NCBI RefSeq assembly: GCF_007856155.1
Contig: NZ_CP042266.1
Span: forward strand, 7,440,001 to 7,504,000
Reading direction: 5' to 3'
DNA length: 64,000 nucleotides
From: Streptomyces qinzhouensis
GTDB lineage: Bacteria; Actinomycetota; Actinomycetes; Streptomycetales; Streptomycetaceae
Shown here: piece after piece, positions 54,186 through 62,965 of the stretch
Numbering within the stretch: position 1 is the stretch's first letter
Layout: the number at the start of each line of letters is the position of its first letter
Notes under the pieces: generated by a model
What the model saw: the letters and a program-made list of their open reading frames with translations, nothing else
Told to the model about the DNA's origin: nothing
The model's database searches: none
Position numbers and translations under genes: made by a program

Positions 54186-54408
54186 GATGATGGTGTTTCC
54201 CTTCCCTGATCCGCGCCGCGACGGCGGGGACCGGCCGGCCCCTCGGGAAACCGTGGCGGGGCGGCCGACCGCCACGGACCGGATCGCAGGGCCGGCGACC
54301 AGGATGGGGGCCACCCGGCCCCGACCTGGTCAGCGCCCCGGGGCGGGGTCCGCAATGGTCTGAACATGCCCGACAGCCGACGCGGCGCAAGCCCCCGCAT
54401 CAGCGCGT

Positions 54409-54708
54409 TCAGCATGGCACCGGCGTGCCGCGCGCCGGGGCGGAATCGTCAACATCAGTACCCACCTCCGTGCCGTGGTCGCTCCCCTGTGCCTTCCAGG
54501 CGGAGATCACCAGTCGTGGCTTGCTCTCCCCCCGCCGGTTGAGCGTCGCCGTGCCGCACTTGGCGCGCTGGGCGACCGCGGCCATGGTCACCCCGTCGTA
54601 GCCGACCTCGCCGACCGGCTCCGCCGTCACCCGCAGCAGCTCCCGCTCCCGCTCGGGGGTGAGCCCGCGGTGGCGTGACACCGCTGGTGCCTCGGCCGCC
54701 TCGGGCAT
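54409..54708 (-). pseudogene. TetR-family regulator, truncated by frameshift
   Basis: 99 codons cover the TetR DNA-binding domain (LTPERERELLRVTAEPVGEVGYDGVTMAAVAQRAKCGTATLNRRGESKPRLVISAW). The recognition helix Tyr-Arg-Arg-Trp, normal in the family, reads LNRRGES. After the stop, LNALMRGLA continues in another frame (54415 leftward), resembling the start of the ligand domain. The C-terminal 100 residues are missing, so the gene is broken. Confidence 0.6.
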
Positions 54709-54842
54709 GGCCGCTCCGTTCGACGATCGTTGGTGACGCCGTGACGCCGTGACGCTGTCACTCCGGCCGGCCCAGCTATCGAGAATCGGATTTTCCAGAA
54801 CGGTGTTCTCGTTACGGGGGAAGGTTCGGGCCGATGAAAATG

Positions 54843-54875
54843 TGCGTCCCCGGTGGGATCGAACCCCACCGGGGA
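54843..54875 (-). terminator. strong terminator hairpin downstream of snapalysin
   Basis: A perfect 13-bp stem with arms CGTCCCCGGTGGG and CCCACCGGGGACG encloses a 7-base loop. On the minus strand it is followed by ACATTTTCATC, giving a partial T-run. It lies 115 bases downstream of the protease stop codon and fits a factor-independent terminator. Confidence 0.7.
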
Positions 54876-54989
54876 CGCCGGAGTACCGCGCGGCTTGATC
54901 GGGTGGCCGACGGGATCTCCGTGCACCGGTCCCTGCGGCGCCTCTTCGAAGGGGAGTACTGCCGGTCCCCTCGGCGAGGCCTCCCTGGG

Positions 54990-55571
54990 TTATGGAGCGT
55001 CGACCATGACGCGTCCGTCGGCCGGAGTGCGCGATGCGGCGCGGAAGGCGTAGGCGGATTCGACACGGGCCTGCTCGGCGGCGTTCGGGACCGCGTTCCG
55101 GCAGCCGGTGCCGGGGCTCGAGCCCGACATCAGCTGGGAGCACGGGCCCGGCTTTGTATCCGGCAGGCCCAGGTTGTGGCCGATCTCATGAGCGGCGATG
55201 CGGATCTTGTCGTAGCCCTGGGTGACGGCTTGGCTGCCGAGTTCGACACGGCTCCTGCCGCCCGGGCGGACCGGGCCCAAGGTGGCCTGCGGCCAGCCAC
55301 TGGTGGCGACGATCTGGATCTCGGCCCAGGTGCCGGGTGCGGCCTCGACCAGCCTGACGTTGTCGACGTTCGCGTTCCACACGGCGACCCCGGCCGCGAT
55401 GGCCGCCTCCCATCCGCCGGCCCTGCTGTCGTCGTAGTAGAGCGTCACCGCCGCCGCCGTGTTCGCCTCCGAGGCGCGCTCCGGTCCGGACACGGCGTTC
55501 GCCGCTGGTGCTGCGGCCAGGGTGATCGCCGCCGCGGTGCTGATTGCCTTGAGCCATAAGGAGTGCGGCAT
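54990..55571 (-). CDS. snpA: snapalysin-type small zinc metalloprotease (M7)
   Basis: 193 residues. Sec signal peptide 1-26, then a compact protease domain beginning VTLYYDDSRAGGWEAAIAAGVAVWN. The zinc site HEIGHNLGLPD (His128, Glu129, His132, Asp138) is the HExxHxxGxxD of metzincin-like snapalysins, and CSQLMSG...GC supplies a disulfide and Met-turn. It is secreted and cuts proteins next to aromatic residues. AAGGGA precedes ATG 55571. In other species snpA is divergent from a LysR activator; here the upstream neighbour is a permease remnant, so that regulator is missing. Confidence 0.92.
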   Translation of the reverse strand: MPHSLWLKAISTAAAITLAAAPAANAVSGPERASEANTAAAVTLYYDDSRAGGWEAAIAAGVAVWNANVDNVRLVEAAPGTWAEIQIVATSGWPQATLGPVRPGGRSRVELGSQAVTQGYDKIRIAAHEIGHNLGLPDTKPGPCSQLMSGSSPGTGCRNAVPNAAEQARVESAYAFRAASRTPADGRVMVDAP

Positions 55572-55801
55572 TGCCGTCCCTTCACTCAGGGAGACTCGGT
55601 TCCACTCGAAACCGAGAGCGCGGAGAGGGGGGCGGCCGCGAACCGACCCGGTCGGAAGGTCGGTTGCCGCGCCCCTCGGCGCCTCCGAAAATATAGGTCC
55701 GTCAAGCCTTGCCTGCCATGCGCCTGTCAAAAAAATGTGGATCCGGGCCCGCCACCGGTGACCGGGTACGGTGTCGGAGCGGGCCCACCTCCCCGTGCGG
55801 C

Positions 55802-56539
55802 CTACTCGGTGCGCAGAGCCGTGGCGGTTCGGGCCCCGGCCGCCCAGCCGGCGGGCAGAAGCGCACCCAGAGTGGCGATGAGCAGGCCGCCGAGAGCGAG
55901 CAGAAGCAGTTCGGGCCCGTCGTAGACGGCGATGACGGAACCGGGGAGGCGGAGCCCGACACTGTCGCCCATCGCGGGGAGGACCCAGGCATGCAGGGTC
56001 ACGCCGAGCGGTACGCCCAGAGCGCCCGCGACCAGTCCGGTCACGACGACCGAGGTGATGATCATCGTGATGGTCTGACGGGGGGTCATGCCCAGTGCCT
56101 TGTGGACGCCGATCTCCCGGACGCGCTCGCGGGTGTCCAGCAGTACGCCGTTGAGCACGCCGAGCGCGGCGACGGCGACGAGCATCAGTGTGAGGATCGC
56201 GGACAGCGCGTTGAGCGTGGCGGCGATCTCGCTCCCGTTGTCGAGCCCGCCGACCCGGGCGACGGCCCCCAGCGGTGTCAGGTCCTTGTTGAGCGCCTTG
56301 ACATAGCCGGGGATGTCGGTGCTCGACGCGACCGCGATGTGATGGCTCGTCTCCGTCAGGTCCGGATATGCCGTCGGATCCGGATGCGCGGCGGTGAGGG
56401 TCGAGATATCGGTGAAGACCTGCATTCCGTCGTTGCGCGGGTCGAGAACCTCGCCGACGATCCGGACCGTGACCGGCTCGCCCAGACCGTTCAGGGTGAC
56501 GGTCTCGCCGATGCGGCTGCCGGACGAGTCCCGGAAACG
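55802..56539 (-). pseudogene. FtsX/MacB-type ABC permease, C-terminal remnant
   Basis: Open frame of 246 codons without a proper start: it begins just after a TGA at 56540-56542. It holds the last part of the periplasmic domain (RIGETVTLNGLGEPVTVRIVGEV...MQVFTDISTL) and three membrane helices with the conserved RERVREIGVHKALGMTPRQ and final LLPAGWAAGARTATALRTE. Normal family members have 400 or 800 residues plus an ATPase partner, neither of which is here. ATG 56425 could still give a 207-residue product. Probably deleted upstream. Confidence 0.75.
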
Positions 56540-56637
56540 TCATCCCTGCGATGTAGGCGGCCGATGTATCCGGTGCGGCGGCAATGCCCACCGGGACGGA
56601 TTCCGGGGGTCGGCGCGGCGGCGACAATGATCCGGTG

Positions 56638-57942
56638 ATGGACGTACGTACGACACCGGCGCGGCTCTGGGAAGCCGCCCGCCGGACGGTCCGCGACGCC
56701 GGACTTCCGAGCGGCCCACCGCTGCGGCCGACCCGGCGCGCCCGGCGGTTCGACGTGCTGCTGGCACTGGGAATCGGAATCGCCACCGTCTACTACGGCA
56801 TCGACAACACCGGTGTCGTCGTGGTGCGTGAGACGGCGCCCGGGACGGCGATCGTCGCGGTCCGCCCGTCCGGCCCCGGCGGCCTCGCCTTCATGGTGAT
56901 CCTCGCGGTCATCGCCTCGGGTGCCCTGGCGCTGCGCCGCCGCTGCCCGCTCGCCGTGCTCTGCGTGGTGACGGCCGCGACACTGGCGACACCGCAGAGC
57001 GTTCTGCGGCTGACCTTCTACGCGTTCGTCATCGCCGTCTACAGCGCCGCCGTGTACAGCCCGTACCGGGTGGCGACCCTGGCGGCGCTGCCGCTGTCGG
57101 TCCTTCTGGTCGGCACCTCGGGGAACTCGGTGACACCGATCGTCCCCAACCAGTACATCGCCCTGTTGGTCCTGATCCCGATGGCCGTGGCCGCCGTCGG
57201 TCTGCGTACCTGGAGACTCCGAACCGACGAGGGCCGCACCCGGCTCTCCGCCCTGGAACGCGAACAGGCCGAGGCGCTGCGCCGGGCCGTCGAGCACGAG
57301 CGGGCCAGGATCGCCCGTGACCTGCACGACGTCGTCACGCACAACGTCAGCGTGATGATCATCCAGGCGGGCGCCGCTCGCAAGATCATGAAAACCTCCC
57401 CCGAACAGGCCGGCGAGGCCCTGCTCGCCGTGGAGGCGGGCGGACGGGCGGCCATGACCGAACTGCGCCATGTCATGGGGCTGCTCACCATGCCCGACGA
57501 GGACGAGGGGACGGACCGCGGTACGGACCCGGCCGTCACGGCGGCGGAACTGGCCCCGCAACCCGGCCTGGACCAGCTGGAGAGGCTGGTCGGACGAGTC
57601 CGGGACACCGGACTGTTCATCGACCTGACCGTGACCGGCTCGCCCCGTCCCCTTTCGCCCGGCCTTGAACTGGCCGCCTACCGAGTGGTCCAGGAGGCAC
57701 TGACCAACACCGTGCGGCACGCGTCCGGGGCCACGGCCGCCGTGACCGTCGAGTACGGTCCGGAACGACTCCGGGTGGAAGTCACGGACACCGGTGGACA
57801 CCCGGGCGAAGCCGCGGGGAGCGGCCGGGGTCTGATCGGCCTGCGCGAGCGCCTCGCTGTCTACGACGGAACCCTGACCGCCGGCCGACGCCTGACCGGC
57901 GGCTACCGGGTGGAGGCCCTGATCCCCTTGGAGACATCGTGA
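56638..57942 (+). CDS. NarL-type sensor histidine kinase
   Basis: 434 residues. Four to five membrane helices (about 38-190), a coiled coil (LSALEREQAEALRRAVEHER), the HisKA_3 dimerisation segment with His in ARIARDLHDVVTHNVSVMIIQ, and the ATPase with VVQEALTNTVRHA and GRGLIGLRERL. It phosphorylates the downstream response regulator, whose GTG start overlaps the kinase stop by four bases. Short-loop kinases of this group often sense membrane or antibiotic stress and control adjacent ABC exporters; the permease remnant upstream is consistent. ATG 56638; GTG 56635 also possible. Confidence 0.92.
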   Translation: MDVRTTPARLWEAARRTVRDAGLPSGPPLRPTRRARRFDVLLALGIGIATVYYGIDNTGVVVVRETAPGTAIVAVRPSGPGGLAFMVILAVIASGALALRRRCPLAVLCVVTAATLATPQSVLRLTFYAFVIAVYSAAVYSPYRVATLAALPLSVLLVGTSGNSVTPIVPNQYIALLVLIPMAVAAVGLRTWRLRTDEGRTRLSALEREQAEALRRAVEHERARIARDLHDVVTHNVSVMIIQAGAARKIMKTSPEQAGEALLAVEAGGRAAMTELRHVMGLLTMPDEDEGTDRGTDPAVTAAELAPQPGLDQLERLVGRVRDTGLFIDLTVTGSPRPLSPGLELAAYRVVQEALTNTVRHASGATAAVTVEYGPERLRVEVTDTGGHPGEAAGSGRGLIGLRERLAVYDGTLTAGRRLTGGYRVEALIPLETS

Positions 57943-58628
57943 CCGAGCCGCTGCGGGTGCTCCTCGCCGACGATCAGACCCTGGTCCGTACGGGATTCCG
58001 GCTGATCCTCGGCGCCGACGGCATCGATGTCGTCGCCGAGGCGGTCAATGGAACCGAAGCGGTCGAAGGGGTTCGCCGCACACGTCCCGATGTGGTCCTG
58101 ATGGACGTCCGGATGCCCGAGATGGACGGTCTGGAGGCCACCCGCCGGATCCTCGCCGGCGCCCCCGGCGAACCTCGCGTCATCATTCTGACCACCTTCG
58201 ACCTCGACCGATACGTTTACGCGGCACTGTCCGCCGGGGCCAGTGGCTTCCTCCTCAAGGACGTCACCCCCGAGCAGTTGACCGCGGCCGTCCGCACGGT
58301 CCGTACCGGGGACGCCCTCCTCGCCCCCGCCATCACCCGACGCCTGGTGCAGCGGTTCACCCAGCGCGGCGGCGACATCGCCGCCCGCCACCGCGACCTC
58401 GGCTCGCTCACCCCGCGCGAACTGGAGGTCCTCGGCCTGCTGGCCCGGGGACTGAGCAACGCCGAACTCGCCGCCCGACTCCAGCTGGCCGAGGCGACCG
58501 TCAAGACACACGTCGCCCGCATCCTCGCCAAGCTCGGACTGCGGGACCGGGTCCAGGCCGTCATCGCCGCCTATGAGACGGGGCTGGTCAGCGTCGGCGC
58601 ACACGAGGCGCAGCGATCGCGGCCGTGA
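57939..58628 (+). CDS. NarL/LuxR-family response regulator
   Basis: 229 residues. Receiver domain with DD at 11-12, phospho-Asp in VLMDVRMPEMDG, Thr in ILTTFD and Lys in FLLKDV. C-terminal LuxR helix-turn-helix LTPRELEVLGLLARGLSNAELAARLQLAEATVKTHVARIL. Partner of the kinase at 56638 by four-base overlap. Target promoters are unknown. Confidence 0.95.
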   Translation: MTEPLRVLLADDQTLVRTGFRLILGADGIDVVAEAVNGTEAVEGVRRTRPDVVLMDVRMPEMDGLEATRRILAGAPGEPRVIILTTFDLDRYVYAALSAGASGFLLKDVTPEQLTAAVRTVRTGDALLAPAITRRLVQRFTQRGGDIAARHRDLGSLTPRELEVLGLLARGLSNAELAARLQLAEATVKTHVARILAKLGLRDRVQAVIAAYETGLVSVGAHEAQRSRP

Positions 58629-58635
58629 GCCCGTG

Positions 58636-58699
58636 ATCGCCGGTACGACCTCCCCGGTAACTCGGGAATCGCCGGTACGACCTCCCCGGGAACTCGGGA
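58636..58699. repeat. two exact-tandem 32-base units
   Basis: Units 58636-58667 and 58668-58699 both begin ATCGCCGGTACGACC and end ACTCGGGA, with a single T/G difference. They start eight bases after the response regulator stop. They may form part of the terminator or a binding array. Confidence 0.8.
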
Positions 58700-58833
58700 T
58701 TGGTCGGGGGCCGTACCGTCGGACCAGGATGCTCAAGCGTCACTTATTCGGCCGTGAAGCAGGATAGGGAGAGCATCCCGCGGAGCACCAATACCGGGAT
58801 TCACATCATTGAGACGCCGACAGTGTCAATACC

Positions 58834-58853
58834 CCCCTGGGTCAACCCTGGGG
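58834..58853. promoter_or_regulatory. 20-base near-palindrome upstream of the MFS gene
   Basis: CCCCTGGGT-CA-ACCCTGGGG has 9-base arms that match at eight positions. It is 77 bases upstream of the transporter start. An operator is inferred from symmetry; no regulator gene adjoins it. Confidence 0.45.
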
Positions 58854-58929
58854 AAATGTCCGGGGCCGCCCCCTCACACCGGTGCCATGGTGCTGCAAAC
58901 CAGCTGCTCACCCACCGGGGACACACACG

Positions 58930-60306
58930 ATGACCGTTCTCCCACCACATCCGACGACCGATGAACGCCGCCGGCGCAACAGTCTCCGGTGGATCGTCGC
59001 CATAGCCACCGTGACCCTCGTCTTCGACGGCTACGACCTCGTCGTCTACGGCACCGTCGTACCCACGCTCCTGAGAGATCCGGACCAACTCGGCCCGCTC
59101 ACCACCGCCCAGGCGGGAGCGCTCGGCTCCTACGCCCTGGTGGGCGTCATGGTCGGCGCGCTCGCCGCGGGGGCGATCGGCGACCGTGTCGGCCGACGCC
59201 GCATCATGCTCGTCAATCTCGTCTGGTTCTCCGTCGGCATGGCCCTGACATCGTTCGCGACCAGTGTCACCGCCTTCGGCATCCTCCGCTTCTTCACCGG
59301 AATCGGTGTGGGAGCCCTGGTGGCCACCGTCGGAGCTCTGACAGCCGAGTTCGCGCCACCGAACCGCCGCAACTACTACAACGCGATCGTCTACAGCGGA
59401 ATCCCTGCCGGAGGTGTGCTCGCAGCCCTGATGGCCCTGTTCGCCTCCGACGCCATCGGCTGGCGAGGATTGTTCCTGATCGGCGCACTGCCACTGATTC
59501 TCCTCTTCCCCGCGGCACTCGTTCGGCTGCCGGAATCGCCGAAGTGGCTACAGGCCCGCGGATACGAGGAGCGGGCGCGCGAGGTCTCCGAGCGTATCGG
59601 CATGCCTTTGACGGACGGTCATTCCGGTGCTGACCCGCAGTCCGCGGCGGAGAGCGGCAGAGTGGGCTTCGCCGCTCTCGCCACGCGGCGCTATGCGCTC
59701 GCGACGGTCTTCCTCGGGCTGATGAGCTTCTCGGGGCTGCTGCTCACCTACGGACTGAACACCTGGCTGCCGGAGATCATGGGCCAGGGCGGTTATGGAA
59801 AGTCGTACGCGCTCGCCTTCCTGCTGACCCTCAACGGAGGCGCCATCGTCGGCGGTCTGCTGGCCTCACGCATCGCCGACCGGCTCGGCGCCCAGCGTGT
59901 CATCGCGGGCACCTTCGCCCTGGCCGCACTCTCACTCACCCTTCTGACGCTGAAGTTGCCGCTCGGCGCGCTCCTCTGCCTCATCGCCGTGGCGGGCGTC
60001 GGAACACTCGGCACCCAGGTCCTCGTCTACGGATTCGTGTCCAACTACTACGACACGGTGGCCCGCGCGGCCGGCGTCGCCTGGTGCGCCGGCTTCGGCA
60101 GACTCGGCGGCATTCTCGGACCGGTCGTCGGCGGAGCGCTCCTCGGCACAGGCGCTCCGCCGGAACACGCCTTCTACGCGTTCGCCGGAGTCGGCCTCGC
60201 CGGGCTGCTCGTGACCGGGGTCGTGCCCCGGAAGTCCGCCACGGCGGCGGCCGAGGTCCGGATCGGCGTCGGTGGCCGTGTTCCGGCACCTGAACGAGCG
60301 TCCTGA
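58930..60306 (+). CDS. MFS transporter, aromatic acid:H+ symporter type
   Basis: 458 residues, 12 membrane helices. The first helix carries LVFDGYDLVVYGTVVP, the DGxD signature of the AAHS (benzoate/4-hydroxybenzoate/protocatechuate) family, and the loop GDRVGRRRIM is the MFS motif between helices 2 and 3. RLPESPKWL is another family block. It should import aromatic or related acids with protons. ATG 58930 is in front of the polar N-terminus. No aromatic degradation genes are adjacent. Confidence 0.9.
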   Translation: MTVLPPHPTTDERRRRNSLRWIVAIATVTLVFDGYDLVVYGTVVPTLLRDPDQLGPLTTAQAGALGSYALVGVMVGALAAGAIGDRVGRRRIMLVNLVWFSVGMALTSFATSVTAFGILRFFTGIGVGALVATVGALTAEFAPPNRRNYYNAIVYSGIPAGGVLAALMALFASDAIGWRGLFLIGALPLILLFPAALVRLPESPKWLQARGYEERAREVSERIGMPLTDGHSGADPQSAAESGRVGFAALATRRYALATVFLGLMSFSGLLLTYGLNTWLPEIMGQGGYGKSYALAFLLTLNGGAIVGGLLASRIADRLGAQRVIAGTFALAALSLTLLTLKLPLGALLCLIAVAGVGTLGTQVLVYGFVSNYYDTVARAAGVAWCAGFGRLGGILGPVVGGALLGTGAPPEHAFYAFAGVGLAGLLVTGVVPRKSATAAAEVRIGVGGRVPAPERAS

Positions 60307-60387
60307 ACCGCCGCGCGGCTTGACCGGGCCGACCGGACGGGAACCGCTCAACAGGGGCGGAACGTGTCCGCGTTCTCCCCGGCCGGT

Positions 60388-62046
60388 TCAGTGCTGTCCG
60401 GGGAGGCGGGGGCGGACGGCTCCCTCCTCGGCGCTTCGGTCGAAGGCCCCGGGCCGGGAGAGGTCCTCGACGAGTTCGTCGACGAGCTCCCGGCTCACAT
60501 GAGGCATGACATAGACATGGCTGTAGTCGTGGCGCTCTCCCCCGAGGTCGAGCGGCACGCAGGCCAGGGTGTACTTCGCGGTGATCTCGGCCCGGGGCTG
60601 TTGGAACCACACGCTCAGCGCGTGGTCGCCGTGACCGACCTCGATCCCGTCCTCGGCCCAGGGCTCGCCGCGCTCCCGGAGGAGGGCGCTCAGCTCCCTG
60701 AGCCGCGCGGCCGTGTACTCGGCGACGTTCAGTGCTTCGGCGGCCTGCCGTGTCTGTTCCTCCTCGCCGAGCTGTGCGAGGTGGTTCCACATCGCCAGGG
60801 AGGCGAATCCGCTGCGGGAGCCGGCGAAGGTACTGTCCGGGGATGACACGACCGCCGGATCGGACGGCGGGCGCAGCTTGAACCCCGCGCGCGACAGATA
60901 GATGCCGGTGGGCACCGGCGCCCCCGGGTACTTGTGCCCACTGGTGACGATCGACGACACCTCCGGCACCCGGAAATCGAAGACGGGTGGCGCGCTGTCG
61001 ACCAGACCGGCGTCGCGGGCCTTCTCCAGATAGGGGGCGTAGGCGCCGCCGAGGGCGCCGTCGACGTGCACCCAGTATCCGTTCCGTACGCTGATCCGGT
61101 CCGGGTCGTCGGGGTCGAAGCGGACCGTACGGTCGACCAGGCCGTACGCCTCGAAGACGGGCCTGAGCCGTTCACAGGCGGTCGCGACATCGTCGTAGGC
61201 GCCCTTGAAGACGCTGCCCACGTTGAAGTTGACGAGGACGGGATGGCCCTTGGCGGCGAAGAACTCCACCAGCGGGACCAGGGCGTCGATATCGACCGTG
61301 CCCGGACCCTCGTCGCCGCCGGTGGTGGGAACACCGCCCAGCGGCCAGCCGTGATACGTCCGCATACCGGTGCCGGACAGGTCGATCGGGCACTCTCCCG
61401 GGTAGAGACTGCCACCCAGATCGTAGAAGGTCGGGATGTCCAGAACCCGCATGGCCTTGATGTGGGAGTAGTGGGTCTCCTGGGAGAAGAAGGCCACGGG
61501 GGAGTAGGCGTTGGGGTTGTCGTCCGGATGCCGGGCCCGGAGATAGGTGGTACGGCAGCTCGCCTCTCCGGAGACCTCGTCGCGGACGAGGGCGTTGCCG
61601 TCGAGATAATCACGGGCGTTCCACAGGGCGTAGAGATTGCCCTCGGTGCTCCCCATGGAGAGGACATAGCCCCAGGCGTCCTCGTCCCGGGGACGGGCGG
61701 GCTCCTCGGGCATCGGGGCGTGCCACAGCCGGGCGTAGTGCTCGAGCACCGCCCGCTCCAGCCAGCGCGAGTGCAGGCTGAAGTGGCTGTCGACGAAGGG
61801 GTCCCCGACATTGTTGATGTGGTACCGCAGGAAACGGCCGAGGGAGGCATGGCCGTCGAGGGAGAGGTTGACCTGGTAGCCGAGCATGCGTGCGCGGTGC
61901 CGCTCCAGATGTTCCGCCAGCCGGTCGAGGACCGCCGTGCGACGCTCATGGGTGAAGGGCTCGGTGCCCAGCCGGAAGTCGTTGTCGGACGGCGGCGTCA
62001 ACGGAGTCCCGCCGACGGTGGACGGGTCGGGGTGTAAGTGGGTCAT
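60388..62046 (-). CDS. group II PLP-dependent decarboxylase (HDC/GAD-like)
   Basis: 552 residues. PLP lysine in SSIVTSGHKYPGAP; histidine-decarboxylase-like HINNVGDPF, WGYVLSMGSTEGNLYALWNARDYL and QETHYSHIKAMRVL. It decarboxylates an amino acid; histidine or an aromatic amino acid is most likely by resemblance, but substrate residues cannot be judged from the sequence. It is longer than the 380-residue Gram-negative histidine decarboxylases, with about 40 extra residues at each end. ATG 62046. Convergent with the MFS gene. Confidence 0.86.
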   Translation of the reverse strand: MTHLHPDPSTVGGTPLTPPSDNDFRLGTEPFTHERRTAVLDRLAEHLERHRARMLGYQVNLSLDGHASLGRFLRYHINNVGDPFVDSHFSLHSRWLERAVLEHYARLWHAPMPEEPARPRDEDAWGYVLSMGSTEGNLYALWNARDYLDGNALVRDEVSGEASCRTTYLRARHPDDNPNAYSPVAFFSQETHYSHIKAMRVLDIPTFYDLGGSLYPGECPIDLSGTGMRTYHGWPLGGVPTTGGDEGPGTVDIDALVPLVEFFAAKGHPVLVNFNVGSVFKGAYDDVATACERLRPVFEAYGLVDRTVRFDPDDPDRISVRNGYWVHVDGALGGAYAPYLEKARDAGLVDSAPPVFDFRVPEVSSIVTSGHKYPGAPVPTGIYLSRAGFKLRPPSDPAVVSSPDSTFAGSRSGFASLAMWNHLAQLGEEEQTRQAAEALNVAEYTAARLRELSALLRERGEPWAEDGIEVGHGDHALSVWFQQPRAEITAKYTLACVPLDLGGERHDYSHVYVMPHVSRELVDELVEDLSRPGAFDRSAEEGAVRPRLPGQH

Positions 62047-62706
62047 CGTGTTCCGTCCGTTCTGAGCGCTGCCGTACCGTGCCGTCGGAGCTCGCCGGGG
62101 CGGTGGCAGCGGTGCCGGGATGCGCTCGGGTTGCCCGGAGCCGGCCTGGGGACGGGCCTTCGGGGGCGAGGAATGGAGACAGCCGGCGGGCGAAGGGCCC
62201 GCGGCGGGCAGAGTGGAACGGTGCGGACGGGCAGTGGGCTGGAAGCCCGGCCCGGCCCGTTGCGCTGAACCGCGACGACAGGAGTCGACGGGATGCCCGG
62301 ACGGCTGCTTTCCGGTATCCGGCGAAAATTATGGTAGGGGCGATTCATTCGCCCTGTTCCTGCCATTCCGGTGTTTGTTTCTTCCGCACTCTTTCCGGTG
62401 AAACGCAGGGATCATTGGAATGGTCGGGGACGGATGGCCCCGGCGATATCTCGCACGCTCGCTCGAAGTGAGGCGTGCGCGTTCTCTCGCTCCGGAACCG
62501 CGATGCGGTGAAAGCCCCCGCGACAAGGCGAAGCCGCCGAGGGCCGCCGGCCGCCGGAGAGGGGGACGGCTTGCGCTGTCGGGGCACAGGGGAAAGGCGC
62601 GCCTGAGTCCGGCGCGGGACGGTCGTCGTGGGGCGGGCCTCGGCGGAGGTTCGAAGGGTGGGCGGGGCGTTGACAGGAAGAGGGGCATCGGGAAGGGTCT
62701 GGAGGC
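62047..62706. other. long intergenic region between decarboxylase and sulfatase leader
   Basis: 660 bases holding divergent promoters. An AT-richer patch at about 62320-62420 (GAAAATTATGG, TTTCTTCC) stands out and may contain the sulfatase promoter. No gene is supported before the leader peptide at 62707. Confidence 0.5.
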
Positions 62707-62799
62707 ATGCAGCCACTGGGTGACCTGCGGGTCCGTCTTGTGGAGCGCCGCCACGTCGACCTGGTCCGTGTCGCGAGCGCCATCTGTCGCCGCGTCTGA
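62707..62799 (+). CDS. short leader peptide upstream of the sulfatase
   Basis: 30 codons: MQPLGDLRVRLVERR, then HVDLVRVASAICRRV. The segment RRHVDLxRVxSAICRR matches, from memory, a recurrent Streptomyces 'putative leader peptide' placed upstream of sulfur-metabolism genes. The conserved Cys near the end suggests attenuation by cysteine supply, as for Cys-rich leaders in mycobacteria. ATG 62707 directly follows GGAGG with GAAGGG further up. It ends 167 bases before the sulfatase start. Confidence 0.75.
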   Translation: MQPLGDLRVRLVERRHVDLVRVASAICRRV

Positions 62800-62965
62800 C
62801 GCGCCCCGCCGTTTCCTGAGGCTTCGCCGGCCCGCCGGTTGATCCGGCACGCCCCGGATCGCCTCTCCCCTCACCTCGGTAACCCCGGTCCCGGTTCCCG
62901 ATTCCCCGTCTCCGCGTGGTGCCGTGCATCCCGTGGCGCCCGCAATCCTGCCCTGGAGCACCTCT

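Noticed and set aside
54843..54875. tRNA gene on the minus strand
   Set aside because: Only a T-arm-like piece is seen; no D-arm, anticodon arm or matching acceptor strand is present.
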